From Cyanobacteria bacterium MH1_Bin12 (GTDB lineage Bacteria; Cyanobacteriota; Cyanobacteriia; Cyanobacteriales; Cyanobacteriaceae): 39,326 bases of DNA. The stretch covers positions 9,813-49,138 of the forward strand of contig JAALKG010000001.1 in NCBI GenBank assembly GCA_011088145.1, in the 5' to 3' direction. Shown piece by piece: positions 15,303 through 24,436 of the stretch (the stretch's first letter is position 1; every line of letters starts with the position of its first letter). The notes under the pieces were generated by a model, which had not been told where the DNA came from, did not search any database, and saw only the letters and a list, made by a program, of their open reading frames with translations. The translations under genes were made by a program, and so were the position numbers.

Positions 15303-15318
15303 TGTGATTTAAATCACA
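15303..15318 (+). promoter_or_regulatory. Perfect CRP-type palindrome upstream of the M16 peptidase gene
   Basis: TGTGATTTAAATCACA is an exact TGTGA-N6-TCACA, inside a 22-bp perfect palindrome (15300-15321). The cyanobacterial cAMP receptor SYCRP1 of Synechocystis binds this consensus. The centre lies about 61 bases before the ATG at 15372. Regulation of that gene by cAMP is inference. Confidence 0.6.
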
Positions 15319-15371
15319 TTTATTTAGTGCCTTCGAGGTAAGATTAAGAAAAGGTAAATAAATATCTGTCG

Positions 15372-16658
15372 ATGATTTTAATCAAAAGCCAAACAAACTC
15401 GCCTCAAGGTTCTCTGATTTCCAATTTGAATTCTATTTCTTTGGATAATGGCTTAACTTTAATACATCAACATATATCATCCAGTCCAGTTGTTGTCGCC
15501 GATGTTTGGGTTGGTGCTGGAGTTACCACCGAGTCTGAATCGTTGTCAGGAATATCCCATTTTTTAGAACATATGATTTTTAAAGGGACAAAAAAGATTT
15601 TGCCAGGTGATTTTGATTATATTGTCGAAAATACGGGTGGTTTTGCCAATGCCGCAACTAGCTATGATTATACTCACTTCTTTTTAACTACAGCTAGTTC
15701 GTATTTACCTAAAACTTTACCTTATTTATCAGAAATTGTTTTGCAAGCAGAAATTCCTGAGGAGCAATTTGACATTGAAAGAGATGTTGTTTTAGAGGAA
15801 CTTCGTTCGACTAATGATGATCATAATTGGACAATTTTTCAATCTCTTGTTTATAGCATTTATCAACATCATCCTTATCGTCGTTCTGTTTTAGGAGAAG
15901 AATCATCTCTGATGACTCATACCCCTGCTCAAATGCGTTCTTATCATTGTAATCATTATCAACCAAATAATATGAATGTTATCTTGGTGGGTGATATTGG
16001 AGAACAAGAGGCTGTCTCTTTGGTGGAAAAGTGTTTTCATAATTTTAAAAACCCTTCACAATGTCCTCTGGTTTATTTTGATAGTGAAGCTCCAATTGTT
16101 GAAATTCGTCGTCAGAAATTGTTTTTACCACGTTTAGAAACACCCAGAATGATTATGGGTTGGATGGTTTCAGGTATTGAAAATTTAGAAAGTGCGATCG
16201 CATTAGATATGATATCAGTAATTTTAGCTGGTGGTAGAAGTTCTCGGTTAACCAGAAAGTTAAGAGAAGAGGAACAAGTAGTAATGGATATTGGTTGTGA
16301 TTTTTCCCTACAAAAATATTCTAGTTTATTTACAATCACTGCCTATTCATGTACCAATAATCTTGAACAAATAGAAGAGCAAATCAGGTCTCAAATCGAT
16401 CGACTAAGACAACAGCCCGTCAGTGATAATGAATTAAAAACTTGCAAAAAATCATTATGTCACGATTATATTTTCTCCACGGAAACTCCTGAACAATTAG
16501 CAACCTTATATGGTTATTATCAAATTTTAGACAAAGCTGACTTAGCTTTGCAATATCCTCATATCGTTAAGAGTTTGTCCGCAGAAAAATTACAACAATA
16601 TGCTTGCCAATATCTTTCTTCTAAATATTATGCTGTTTGTTATGCTTATCCAGAATAA
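15372..16658 (+). CDS. M16-family zinc metallopeptidase
   Basis: 428 residues, the size of a single pitrilysin/processing-peptidase subunit. The inverted zinc motif HFLEH (HXXEH) is present in GISHFLEHMIFKGT, and the third ligand Glu lies in ERDVVLEELRSTND about 75 residues later. The second half has the glycine-rich AGGRSSRLTRKLREE block typical of the inactive-like domain. Members include mitochondrial processing peptidase-like and PqqF-like proteins; the substrate in cyanobacteria is unknown. There is no signal peptide. A CRP-type site lies 54 bases upstream. Cyanobacteria often have two adjacent M16 genes; only one is here. Confidence 0.88.
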   Translation: MILIKSQTNSPQGSLISNLNSISLDNGLTLIHQHISSSPVVVADVWVGAGVTTESESLSGISHFLEHMIFKGTKKILPGDFDYIVENTGGFANAATSYDYTHFFLTTASSYLPKTLPYLSEIVLQAEIPEEQFDIERDVVLEELRSTNDDHNWTIFQSLVYSIYQHHPYRRSVLGEESSLMTHTPAQMRSYHCNHYQPNNMNVILVGDIGEQEAVSLVEKCFHNFKNPSQCPLVYFDSEAPIVEIRRQKLFLPRLETPRMIMGWMVSGIENLESAIALDMISVILAGGRSSRLTRKLREEEQVVMDIGCDFSLQKYSSLFTITAYSCTNNLEQIEEQIRSQIDRLRQQPVSDNELKTCKKSLCHDYIFSTETPEQLATLYGYYQILDKADLALQYPHIVKSLSAEKLQQYACQYLSSKYYAVCYAYPE

Positions 16659-16659
16659 G

Positions 16660-16763
16660 TTATATAGCAAAGAACAAGAGGCAAAGGTTAAAATCTCGAC
16701 ATAACATTCTGATTTATTTATTAATATTTAATAGTTTACAATTCATTTAGAACTGCTATATAA
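16660..16763. repeat. Dispersed repeat, copy C, with inverted ends
   Basis: Begins TTATATAGCAAAGAACAAG and ends AACTGCTATATAA, so the ends are imperfect inverted repeats. CAAAGGTTAAAATCTCGACATA inside matches copies A and B. It starts two bases after the M16 gene stop. The remaining 16764-16993 shows no gene, only a doubled CATACTTTAATGAT (near 16917 and 16970). Confidence 0.55.
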
Positions 16764-16993
16764 GCTACTTAGCAGAAGTTTCATATAATGGTTTTTGATA
16801 ACCTCATAGACTCTTTTTGATCTTTAACTTGAAAGAAATTTATCGCAAAAGTCAACTTTATTCAGTTTTTTTGCGTCAATCATCACATCAGATAAATCTA
16901 TTGAAGTGTTCAACTGCATACTTTAATGATTCTGTATCTATAAATAATTAGATGATTAAATTTAGGTTCATACTTTAATGATGATAGAAAAAG

Positions 16994-17152
16994 ATGTCTA
17001 AGATTAAATGGAGAAAACTATTAATAATTATAACTATTTGGTTATGTTCTGAAGTGGTATTAACCCTTATTGGTTTAGATGATTTAGCTGATTATGGTGA
17101 ATATCTTTTTGAGAAACCTGTTCTGCTGACATCATCATTAACAAAACGTTAA
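16994..17152 (+). CDS. Small single-span membrane protein, unknown
   Basis: A 52-residue frame from ATG 16994 to TAA 17150. A basic N-terminus (MSKIKWRKL) precedes a hydrophobic span LLIIITIWLCSEVVLTLIGL, followed by the acidic DDLADYGEYLFEK. The charge pattern predicts N-in, C-out insertion. The gene stands alone, flanked by about 330 bases upstream and the convergent acylphosphatase downstream. I do not recognise the family, but composition and layout look like a real small protein, not a chance frame. Confidence 0.55.
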   Translation: MSKIKWRKLLIIITIWLCSEVVLTLIGLDDLADYGEYLFEKPVLLTSSLTKR

Positions 17153-17258
17153 ACATCCTAATTAGCGACAGCCATAAGCCGTTAGCTTTTCTTGTCTGGA
17201 ATACCTACGATTATAAATGTTCTAAATTGAATTGCAAAAATTATCGTTTGTAACTTTT

Positions 17259-17534
17259 CTAGTAGCGAATTTCAAAATTTTTAAACTGTTCAATATTTTC
17301 AGTTACAACCAGCGCGTCGATATTATTAACTATAGCCGATGGTGAACCACATTTAGCCCAATTAATAAGTGTATTAATTTGTTTTTCTCCTCCGATTGCT
17401 AGAATCTCCACATTTCCATTCTCTAGATTTCGGACATATCCATAAATACCCAATTTTCTAGCTTCAGTGCGAGTATAGATTCTAAAACTTACCCCCTGTA
17501 CTTGACCTGAAACAATGATTTTAATCTTTTTCAT
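17259..17534 (-). CDS. acyP: Acylphosphatase
   Basis: 91 residues from ATG 17534, the usual acylphosphatase length; the longer frame upstream would run through the ispE tail and terminator and is rejected. It hydrolyses carboxyl-phosphate bonds of acyl phosphates. The active-site signature is GQVQGVSFRIYT, with the phosphate-binding Arg, and GYVRNLENGNVEI carries the catalytic Asn. Small, cytosolic and usually not essential. It lies downstream of ispE on the same strand but beyond a terminator-like hairpin. Confidence 0.9.
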   Translation of the reverse strand: MKKIKIIVSGQVQGVSFRIYTRTEARKLGIYGYVRNLENGNVEILAIGGEKQINTLINWAKCGSPSAIVNNIDALVVTENIEQFKNFEIRY

Positions 17535-17587
17535 GATTTTGAAGATCAGACTTTGTCTAAAACTTTGAACAATTGTCTTAAATTTAT

Positions 17588-17613
17588 CAAAAAATCGAGG
17601 GTTTAAAACCTCG
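17588..17613 (-). terminator. Terminator-like hairpin after ispE
   Basis: On the minus strand CGAGG (17613-17609) pairs with CCTCG (17600-17596), followed by a run of T (17595-17589). It sits between ispE and acyP. Confidence 0.6.
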
Positions 17614-17665
17614 CCTTGATCGGCGTGAATATTTTTGATGGTAGTAACGGTGCTATTTTCAAAAA

Positions 17666-18643
17666 TTACCTTTGTCCTTTGTCCTTGGAACTTTGCCCTT
17701 TTGACTCTACTGTGATGCCATGAGGACACATTTTCGTTACCCAAAAATCTAAATTAGCATCATTGATTTCTTTTTTTACATTGGTTGTAACCATTTGTGC
17801 TTGTTTTTGTGTCTTACATAATGCAAATACGGTTGGCCCTGAACCAGACATCATTGCTCCTAAAACATTATGAGCCTTAAAAGCATCAATTAAGTTTGAA
17901 ACCACAGGATATTGAGGTAAAACAACTTTTTCGAGGTCATTCATCAATAAATGACCTATTTTATCTGCATTTTCTTCACTGATTGCTCTAACTAAATCAC
18001 CACTATGGATGTGATCAGTTCTTTCATTTATATCTTCTAAATCGGTCACATAGAGATGATTAAATTGCTCTCGATAGCTTTTATATGCCCGAGGAGTAGA
18101 TACAGACAAATTATTATATTTAGCAAGGATAACCCAAATATCTTTTAAATCTGGTAATGGTGTGATTTTTTCTCCTCTACCCGTTGCGATTGCAGTACCG
18201 CCTGAAATACAAAAGGCTACATCTGAACCGAGAAAAGCGGATAAATCTCGTAATTCAGGTTGAGTTAGTCCCAACGACCAAATTAAATTAATACCAACTA
18301 AAACTGCGGCGGCATTACTCGAACCTCCAGCTAAACCAGCGGCTACAGGAATATTTTTTTCGATAGTGATATCTAAACCACCAAAATTATTACTAACTTT
18401 AGAGTATTTTTTCTGCATTAAACGGACTGCTTTATAAACTAAGTTAGTTTTGTCCAAAGGTACTTGAGGATTTTCGCAAAAAATTCTGATTTGGTCAGTA
18501 CCATTTGCTCTTAAATGAAGAGTGTCTCCTAGATCAACACTTTGCATAATCATCACTAATTCATGATAACCGTCAGGACGATCTCCGATAACTTCTAAAT
18601 GAAGATTGATTTTTGCGGGAGCGAATAAAGAGTAAGATTGCAT
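17666..18643 (-). CDS. ispE: 4-diphosphocytidyl-2-C-methyl-D-erythritol kinase
   Basis: 325 residues. IspE phosphorylates CDP-methylerythritol in the MEP isoprenoid pathway, which in cyanobacteria feeds carotenoids, phytol and quinones. It is a GHMP kinase: the N-terminus SLFAPAKINLHLEV, the ATP loop PVAAGLAGGSSNAAA, and the C-terminal motif MMSGSGPTVFAL. The last dozen residues (SKGQSSKDKGQR) are encoded by a low-complexity repeat of CCTTTGT units and extend past the normal end (about 315 residues). It is divergent from the DUF3288 gene with 39 bases between starts. Confidence 0.96.
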   Translation of the reverse strand: MQSYSLFAPAKINLHLEVIGDRPDGYHELVMIMQSVDLGDTLHLRANGTDQIRIFCENPQVPLDKTNLVYKAVRLMQKKYSKVSNNFGGLDITIEKNIPVAAGLAGGSSNAAAVLVGINLIWSLGLTQPELRDLSAFLGSDVAFCISGGTAIATGRGEKITPLPDLKDIWVILAKYNNLSVSTPRAYKSYREQFNHLYVTDLEDINERTDHIHSGDLVRAISEENADKIGHLLMNDLEKVVLPQYPVVSNLIDAFKAHNVLGAMMSGSGPTVFALCKTQKQAQMVTTNVKKEINDANLDFWVTKMCPHGITVESKGQSSKDKGQR

Positions 18644-18682
18644 ACAATTGAACTGTAGTTAAAGCCAGAATTACAATAGCAT

Positions 18683-18970
18683 ATGATTAGAGATCAAAAA
18701 CATCCCCTTGCTCATCTCGATCGAGAAATTATCAAAAAAGCATTTGTTGAAGGCAAGACAGATTACAATTTAGCCGAAGTTGCTAGATTAATAATACGTT
18801 ATAAAAATTTTCCTGGTGCTAAAGATATTCAACACGATTTAGGATCTATCTTACAACAATGGGAGATAACTGAAGAGCAATTATATATAGAAACTAGGAG
18901 ATTACATCAGACTAAAGGTATTTATGGGCATAAGAAAAAAGCAACAGATAATTTAGAAGATTGGAGTTAG
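18683..18970 (+). CDS. DUF3288 family protein
   Basis: 95 residues with the cyanobacterial DUF3288 pattern: DQKHPLAHLDREII at the start, TDYNLAEVARLIIRY, FPGAKDIQHDL and QQWEITEEQLY, ending in EDWS. It is soluble, helical and charged. Function is unknown; the family is, as far as I recall, nearly confined to cyanobacteria. It is divergently transcribed from ispE. Confidence 0.85.
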   Translation: MIRDQKHPLAHLDREIIKKAFVEGKTDYNLAEVARLIIRYKNFPGAKDIQHDLGSILQQWEITEEQLYIETRRLHQTKGIYGHKKKATDNLEDWS

Positions 18971-19102
18971 TAATTAATAATTAAGACTTCAAATTTAGTA
19001 GTTCGCCAAGTTTAAAATGATAGATTATGGTAGCAGGGGAGAAGAGAGCGGGGAGAGCCTTGAATATAACTGCCTATCCCTCAAAACAAAATTAATGCTC
19101 TA

Positions 19103-19609
19103 CTAGGAGAAGTATTTTTTAATAGAAGGTGCATTAACACTGACAGAATTTAGTAATTCCCCTTGCATTGTCAGCATTTGTTTAAGTGAATCATCGTCTG
19201 GATGATCCCAGCCTAACAGATGTAAAAGTCCATGACTGGCTAACCACGCCAATTCTATTTCGAGACTATGATTTTCTAAATTTGCTTGTTTTGAAGCAGT
19301 TTCTACGGAAATAATAATATCTCCTAAAGCAATAGATTCTATTTCGTACACATCAGGAAAATTATCTTCCAAAGCAGCAAACGATAATACATCAGTCGGC
19401 TTATCTTGTTGGCGAAATAGTTTATTTAAACTCTGTATTTCTTGATCATTAGTTAGTCTTAAATTAATGTCATAAGTTTTATTCTTATCAAAATCTAAGT
19501 TTAGGTGATTGAACCATTTGGTTAGCCAATCTTGCCATTGAGACTGATCAATACAAATATTTTGATCAAATAAATTTTCTAAATATAGATCTAAATGATA
19601 TTGATTCAT
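19103..19609 (-). CDS. ybeY: Endoribonuclease YbeY (rRNA maturation factor)
   Basis: 168 residues. The UPF0054 zinc motif HGLLHLLGWDH (HX3HX5H) is intact near the C-terminus, and an upstream TDVLSFAA block is typical. YbeY acts in 16S rRNA 3'-end maturation and ribosome quality control. It starts 13 bases after the mfd pseudogene stop on the same strand, so it was probably cotranscribed with mfd. Polar effects of the mfd insertion on ybeY are possible. Confidence 0.94.
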   Translation of the reverse strand: MNQYHLDLYLENLFDQNICIDQSQWQDWLTKWFNHLNLDFDKNKTYDINLRLTNDQEIQSLNKLFRQQDKPTDVLSFAALEDNFPDVYEIESIALGDIIISVETASKQANLENHSLEIELAWLASHGLLHLLGWDHPDDDSLKQMLTMQGELLNSVSVNAPSIKKYFS

Positions 19610-19622
19610 AAGAGTTTAATCG

Positions 19623-22600
19623 TTATTGCTCCGCAATTTCCGTTAAATAATCAAACCAATTATTAAGACTTTCTAACTGCAAAGAAGGCTTCATCATACC
19701 CAAACCTTTAACAATTACCTTCTTTTTACCATAAATAAAGCGATCGCGTAAATGTTTAGGTAACTTGTCCGACAACAACGCCCATGCAGGTTCTAACATT
19801 GGAGTTTCTAAGACAACATTATTTTTACCCTCAGGCTTAATACGAGAAAAACCAATGGATTTAGCCTTCAATTTTAACCTAGATACCTGTAGTAGCTGCT
19901 CCACAGGAGAAGGAATCTCCCCATATCTGTCCTGCCAATCTGCCTTAATTTGCTTTAATTCCCGTTGAGATGAAACCGTTGCCACATCTCGGTAAGCATC
20001 CATTTTCTGTTCCAAATCATTAATATAACTATTAGGAATAAAAGCGGTGAGTCGAAGTTCTAACTGTGTATCTTCCACTTGCGGTATCTCTTGTCCCTGT
20101 ATTTCATTGATAGCCTCCTTCAACAACTGGGTATACATATCAAAGCCAATCGCTTCCATTTGCCCTGATTGTTGAGCTCCTAGAAGACTGCCTACTCCTC
20201 TAATTTCCATATCTCGCATCGCTAACTGATAACCCGAACCTAACTGAGAAAACTCCTGTAATGCTCGTAATCTTTTTCTGGCCACATCGGACAATTTTTG
20301 CTTATTAGAATAAAATAACCAAGCATGGGCTTGAACTCCTGAACGTCCTACCCGACCACGTAACTGATACAATTGGGATAAACCAAAACGATGGGCAGAT
20401 TCGACGATAATTGTGTTAACTCTGGGTATATCTAAACCTGATTCAATGATAGTGGTACAGACCAACAAATCAGCTTCACCATTATGAAAACCGAGCATAG
20501 TCGATTCTAATTCACCCTCAGGCATTTGACCATGAGCAATTGCAATTCTTAAACTAGGAATCATTTCTCTGAGCATGGCCACAACTTTTTCCATCCTTTC
20601 GATACGAGATACGACATAAAAAACTTGTCCCCCTCGATCTAATTCGTTACGAATGGCAGTAGGAATTGCAGGACGTTTAAAAGGCGAAATATGGGTTTTA
20701 ATCGGACGGCGACTAGGAGGAGGAGTAGTGATTAAACTCATTTCTCTAACTCCAGAAATAGACATATAGAGAGTACGAGGAATTGGAGTTGCACTGAGAG
20801 TTAAAACATCAACGGAAGTTTTAGCTTCCTTGATTTGTTCTTTATGATTAACACCAAATCTTTGTTCTTCATCTATTACTAATAAACCTAAATCTTTATA
20901 GTCAATTGTCTTACCTAAAAGTAGATGAGTTCCTACGACAACATCTAATTCTCCTGTGGCTAATTTTTGTTTAATTTCTTTAATTTCAGATTTAGTGCGG
21001 AAGCGATTTAATAAGCCTATATTGCAGGGCAAACGCATCTTATTTTTGAAAGCTTTACCAGATAAAGGTTTTAGCGATCGCTTTTATTTTTAATCAAAAT
21101 CTCAAATGCTTGCTATATAAGGATTATAAGATTTAGATGCGTTTGCCCTGGCCTATATTGATGGGATAAGGAGCAAATCTTTCGGTTAAAGTATGATCAT
21201 GTTGTTGAGATAAAATCGTTGTTGGTGCCAGAAAAGCCACTTGTTTATGACCAGTAGTAACTACTTTAAAGATACTTCTAATTGCCACTTCTGTTTTACC
21301 AAAACCCACATCTCCACAAACTAATCTATCCATGGGACGATCGCTTTCTAAATCTCTTTTAACATCTTTAATTGCCTTTAATTGATCAGGTGTTGCTTGA
21401 TAAGGAAAAGAGTCTTCTAGTTCTCTTTGCCAAGGAGAATCTTCGGGATAACAATAACCAGTTAGTTGGGATCTTTTTGCATATAGTTTGACTAAATCTA
21501 CAGCTAATTTTTTGATCGATTTTTTAACTTTATTTTTAGCACTTTCCCATTGTTTACTCGACATTTTATTGAGTCGTGGTGGCTTTTCTCCTGTGTGCCG
21601 ATAACGACTAACTAAATCTAAACTATCAGCAGGAACTCTTAATATTCCATCAGCATATTTAATAACTAAATATTCTCTACTTTCATAGGTTTCTAATTCT
21701 AAAAATTGTCCAATCCCATGATATTTATGAACAATAAAATCTTGGGGACGTAATTTATTTAAATCAACTTGTTTTGAGGCTGCTCGACGACGTTTTCTGA
21801 CATAGCTAGGAGTTGCTAAATTATGTTGCCCAAAAAACTCTCTATCTGTGACGACAACAATACGAAAAATAGGTAAAATAAATCCTTCCAATTCTGCTTG
21901 TCCTGAATATTTTAAAGCTACTGCTGTATTCTTTCTGTCTGTTGAGTTTTTCAATAATACCCAAATCGAGAGGATTAGCAATAAATTGAGCAGGACAATC
22001 ATGTTCTTGTAATAGAGCAACAGAACGAGAAGGTTGAGCAGAAATCAACCAACTATTATACTTACTTAAATCAATAGTTTCATAGATTTCTTTTTTCCCT
22101 CGTAAAAGTTCTCCTAATTTAGCAAATTGATGGGGAGATACAGGTAGAGGACGACTCGATATATCTAAAGTGGGATTTTTATTTTCAGGATTATCAGAGG
22201 CTATTTCATCTAGATAAATTTGAGGTTGTTTAATTAACTCTAATATCTGGAAAAAATCTCGATGAATTTTTACTAAAGGTTCAACATTATCCGTGGCTTT
22301 CATATTATTAATTAATTGCTATTTTTCTGGGGCTTGTTCTACCCAAATACAACTATGAGCTTGACATTGTTCCATTTCATCGATCTCAACTATAGTGTTA
22401 GAAGGTAAATAATCTAAAATAGAGGCGACCTGATCTCCAAAAGCAAAGCCTAAAAAACGAGTTAAACCTTCTGGATAAATTTCTTGAGCTAATTGTTCTT
22501 GTTCAGAAGCCGATAAATATGGTTTAATGGAGTTCAGGCTGGGCAAACTCTGTCCAATGACAGTTTGGTAGTTAGTCGGTGTTAAACTAAAATCTTCGAT

Positions 22601-23263
22601 CGCATCTAAACTACGCTGAGAAGCTGGATCAAATTCTCGAATATTTTCTAGCTCATCCCCAAACCATTCCAAACGTACAGGGAATTCTGCTGAGACTGGA
22701 AAAATATCAATTAAATCCCCTCGCTTACCCCACTGCCCTTCGGTTTCGACTAAGTTAACTCTCTCATAACCCATCTTTGCCAAAGTTAAGTCAATGTCTT
22801 TACTCTCCAAGGTCATACCTTTAAAAAGATTCAGACAATATTGGGACAATACTGATGGTGGTGGTAAATGAGGTTGTAAGGCTTTTTCTGTGGTAACTAT
22901 GGCTAAGGGTTGACTGGTAATTTCTTCCTTAAGCAAAGCTGAAAGGGTTTGCAATTGCCCCCAAATCATCTCGGATTCTCGATCAAAAGATTCATAAGGA
23001 CTGGCTTCAGAGGTGGGATAAAAAAAATGATGTTTCCAACCCATCAACTCAATTTGAGCCATCCAACGGGCAGCTTCTTCAAGAGTTGCACAGACAATGA
23101 GGAGATTTTTGTTTTGAGTTTGGGCAAGGGCGGAGGAAACCAAACCTTTAGGAAGACGAGATGCACCTTGTAAATGTAGAGTCGATGCTTTATTTAATTT
23201 ATCAATTAAATCTGTGGTTAGGGGAGATTGGGAAATCGATCGAATTAGAGAATTAAAAGACAT
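19623..23263 (-). pseudogene. mfd: Transcription-repair coupling factor Mfd, disrupted
   Basis: The pieces read in order as Mfd: a UvrB-like N-terminus (22319-23263), the RNAP-interacting region with [16 protein letters not shown], Walker [13 protein letters not shown], Walker [10 protein letters not shown], the helicase motifs through [10 protein letters not shown], and the TRCF C-terminus. Three lesions break it. There is an in-frame TAG at 22321-22319, after which the same frame continues. One extra base lies in the T5 run at 21947-21951 (restored reading [17 protein letters not shown]). A 126-bp element sits at 21025-21150, between PYPINIG and LLNRFRT. Removing the element, one target copy and one base gives about 1167 codons, the normal length. 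Mfd displaces stalled RNA polymerase and recruits UvrA; loss is tolerated in many bacteria. Confidence 0.93.
21025..21150. mobile_element. Miniature inverted-repeat element inserted in mfd
   Basis: The 126-bp insert has perfect 16-bp terminal inverted repeats: CAGGGCAAACGCATCT at 21025-21040, and its complement at 21135-21150. It is flanked by a 10-bp direct repeat GCCTATATTG at 21015-21024 and 21151-21160. Removing the element plus one repeat restores the Mfd frame exactly at this point. It encodes no transposase and contains a HIP1 octamer (21074-21081). A CAGGG terminus with a duplication of 8-10 bp fits ISAs1-type elements from memory, so a transposase in trans is likely. Confidence 0.92.
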
Positions 23264-23523
23264 GTAAGATTAATGAATAATTAATAATGAATAATTAATT
23301 ATTAATAGGACAGTTAATCGATCAAAAAAATCTACAATCGGTTAGAGTCACCTAATCATTATAGTTATGAATAGGTAATCATCGCTAGTATGGAGAAATA
23401 AAATCGTTAATAAAAGTCGATCGAATATGATGATACTTCTTTTTCCCTTGATGATTGAGTAACTTGTTTACTGAATTCTTCTCTATAGAGCCTATTTGAG
23501 ATCTTTTATACTTATTAAAAACT

Positions 23524-24063
23524 CTATTCATTATTCACTATTGAAGTTGCTTGAACAAGAAGACTTGCAACATTATTTGCTAATTCATCTCGAATGGTCA
23601 TTTGATGTAAATTGACTAAATTATCAGCGATAAAAGCGTCTCTGACTAATAATGTATTTCCTGCATTAAAATCAGTTTCATAGATAACTTCTTGAATACC
23701 TGCTGAAATAATTAACTTGAGACAAGTCAGACAAGGTTCGAGAGTGACATAAATTGTTGCTCCATCAGTTGAAATACCATGTTTGGCAGCTTGTGCGATC
23801 GCATTTGCTTCAGCATGGACAGCACGAGAAGGTAAAGATTTACTCGCATCACAACTACTCAAACCCTCATAACAAAAACCTTGAGTAATACAATGTGCTG
23901 TACCAGAAGGAGAACCGTTATAACCTGTTGCTAATACCTGACGATTTTTGACAATGACGGCACCCACTGGAAAAGCTAGACAAGTCGATCGAGTTGATGC
24001 TAATTTTGCCATTAACATAAAATATTCATTCCATGTGGGACGGTTTTTTTCTTGATCTATCAT
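23524..24063 (-). CDS. dCMP deaminase-family protein (ComEB-like)
   Basis: 179 residues from ATG 24063 (MIDQEKNRPTWNEYFM), the typical start of this family; the upstream extension is repeat-derived and rejected. The zinc deaminase motifs are HAEANAIAQAA and PCLTCLKLI (C/H-A-E, PCXXC). The segment VGAVIVKNRQVLATGYNGSPSG is the substrate loop, and CDASKS-type extra Cys/His residues match dCMP deaminases. It would convert dCMP to dUMP for dTTP synthesis; deaminases of this family are also annotated comEB. It stands alone after the mfd pseudogene, 260 bases away. Confidence 0.88.
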   Translation of the reverse strand: MIDQEKNRPTWNEYFMLMAKLASTRSTCLAFPVGAVIVKNRQVLATGYNGSPSGTAHCITQGFCYEGLSSCDASKSLPSRAVHAEANAIAQAAKHGISTDGATIYVTLEPCLTCLKLIISAGIQEVIYETDFNAGNTLLVRDAFIADNLVNLHQMTIRDELANNVASLLVQATSIVNNE

Positions 24064-24436
24064 TATGACAATGGACAATTTAACAATGGATAGTTGGCAA
24101 TAATTTTTTGGCAATTGACCCGTCAACGACAAAAAGCGAGCTCATAGCAATCACAATTTTTCGAATAATTATGATTAGAATTGCAACTAATCTCAATAAT
24201 ACTATGATCATGCTATATAGATTATTTGGTCTTTGATTCAGATAAACCATGTTCACTTTCAGAACAGGAATTTTCAATTAGAGTAAAACTCAATAGACAT
24301 CTCCAAAAAATTCAAATATTTTCACAGCAAAGGTTTTAGCATTTTAGCTTGAGGCGATCGCACTAGGCTAAAATGTACATAATTCGTCAAAAATTGGGGA
24401 AAATGTAATTTCAAATAAAAAATATTAATACAAAAT
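24064..24436. other. Intergenic region with a HIP1-looped hairpin
   Basis: No gene seen. CATTTTAGC (24340-24348) pairs with GCTAAAATG (24367-24375) around a loop containing GCGATCGC. Near 24064-24100 there are ATTGTCCATTG reiterations. An ATAGCA...TGCTATAT pair (24144-24219) resembles the ends of dispersed repeat C. Confidence 0.45.

Noticed and set aside
17535-17744. Longer acylphosphatase reading into ispE
   Set aside because: It would include a terminator hairpin and repeat DNA; the 91-residue form has the family length.
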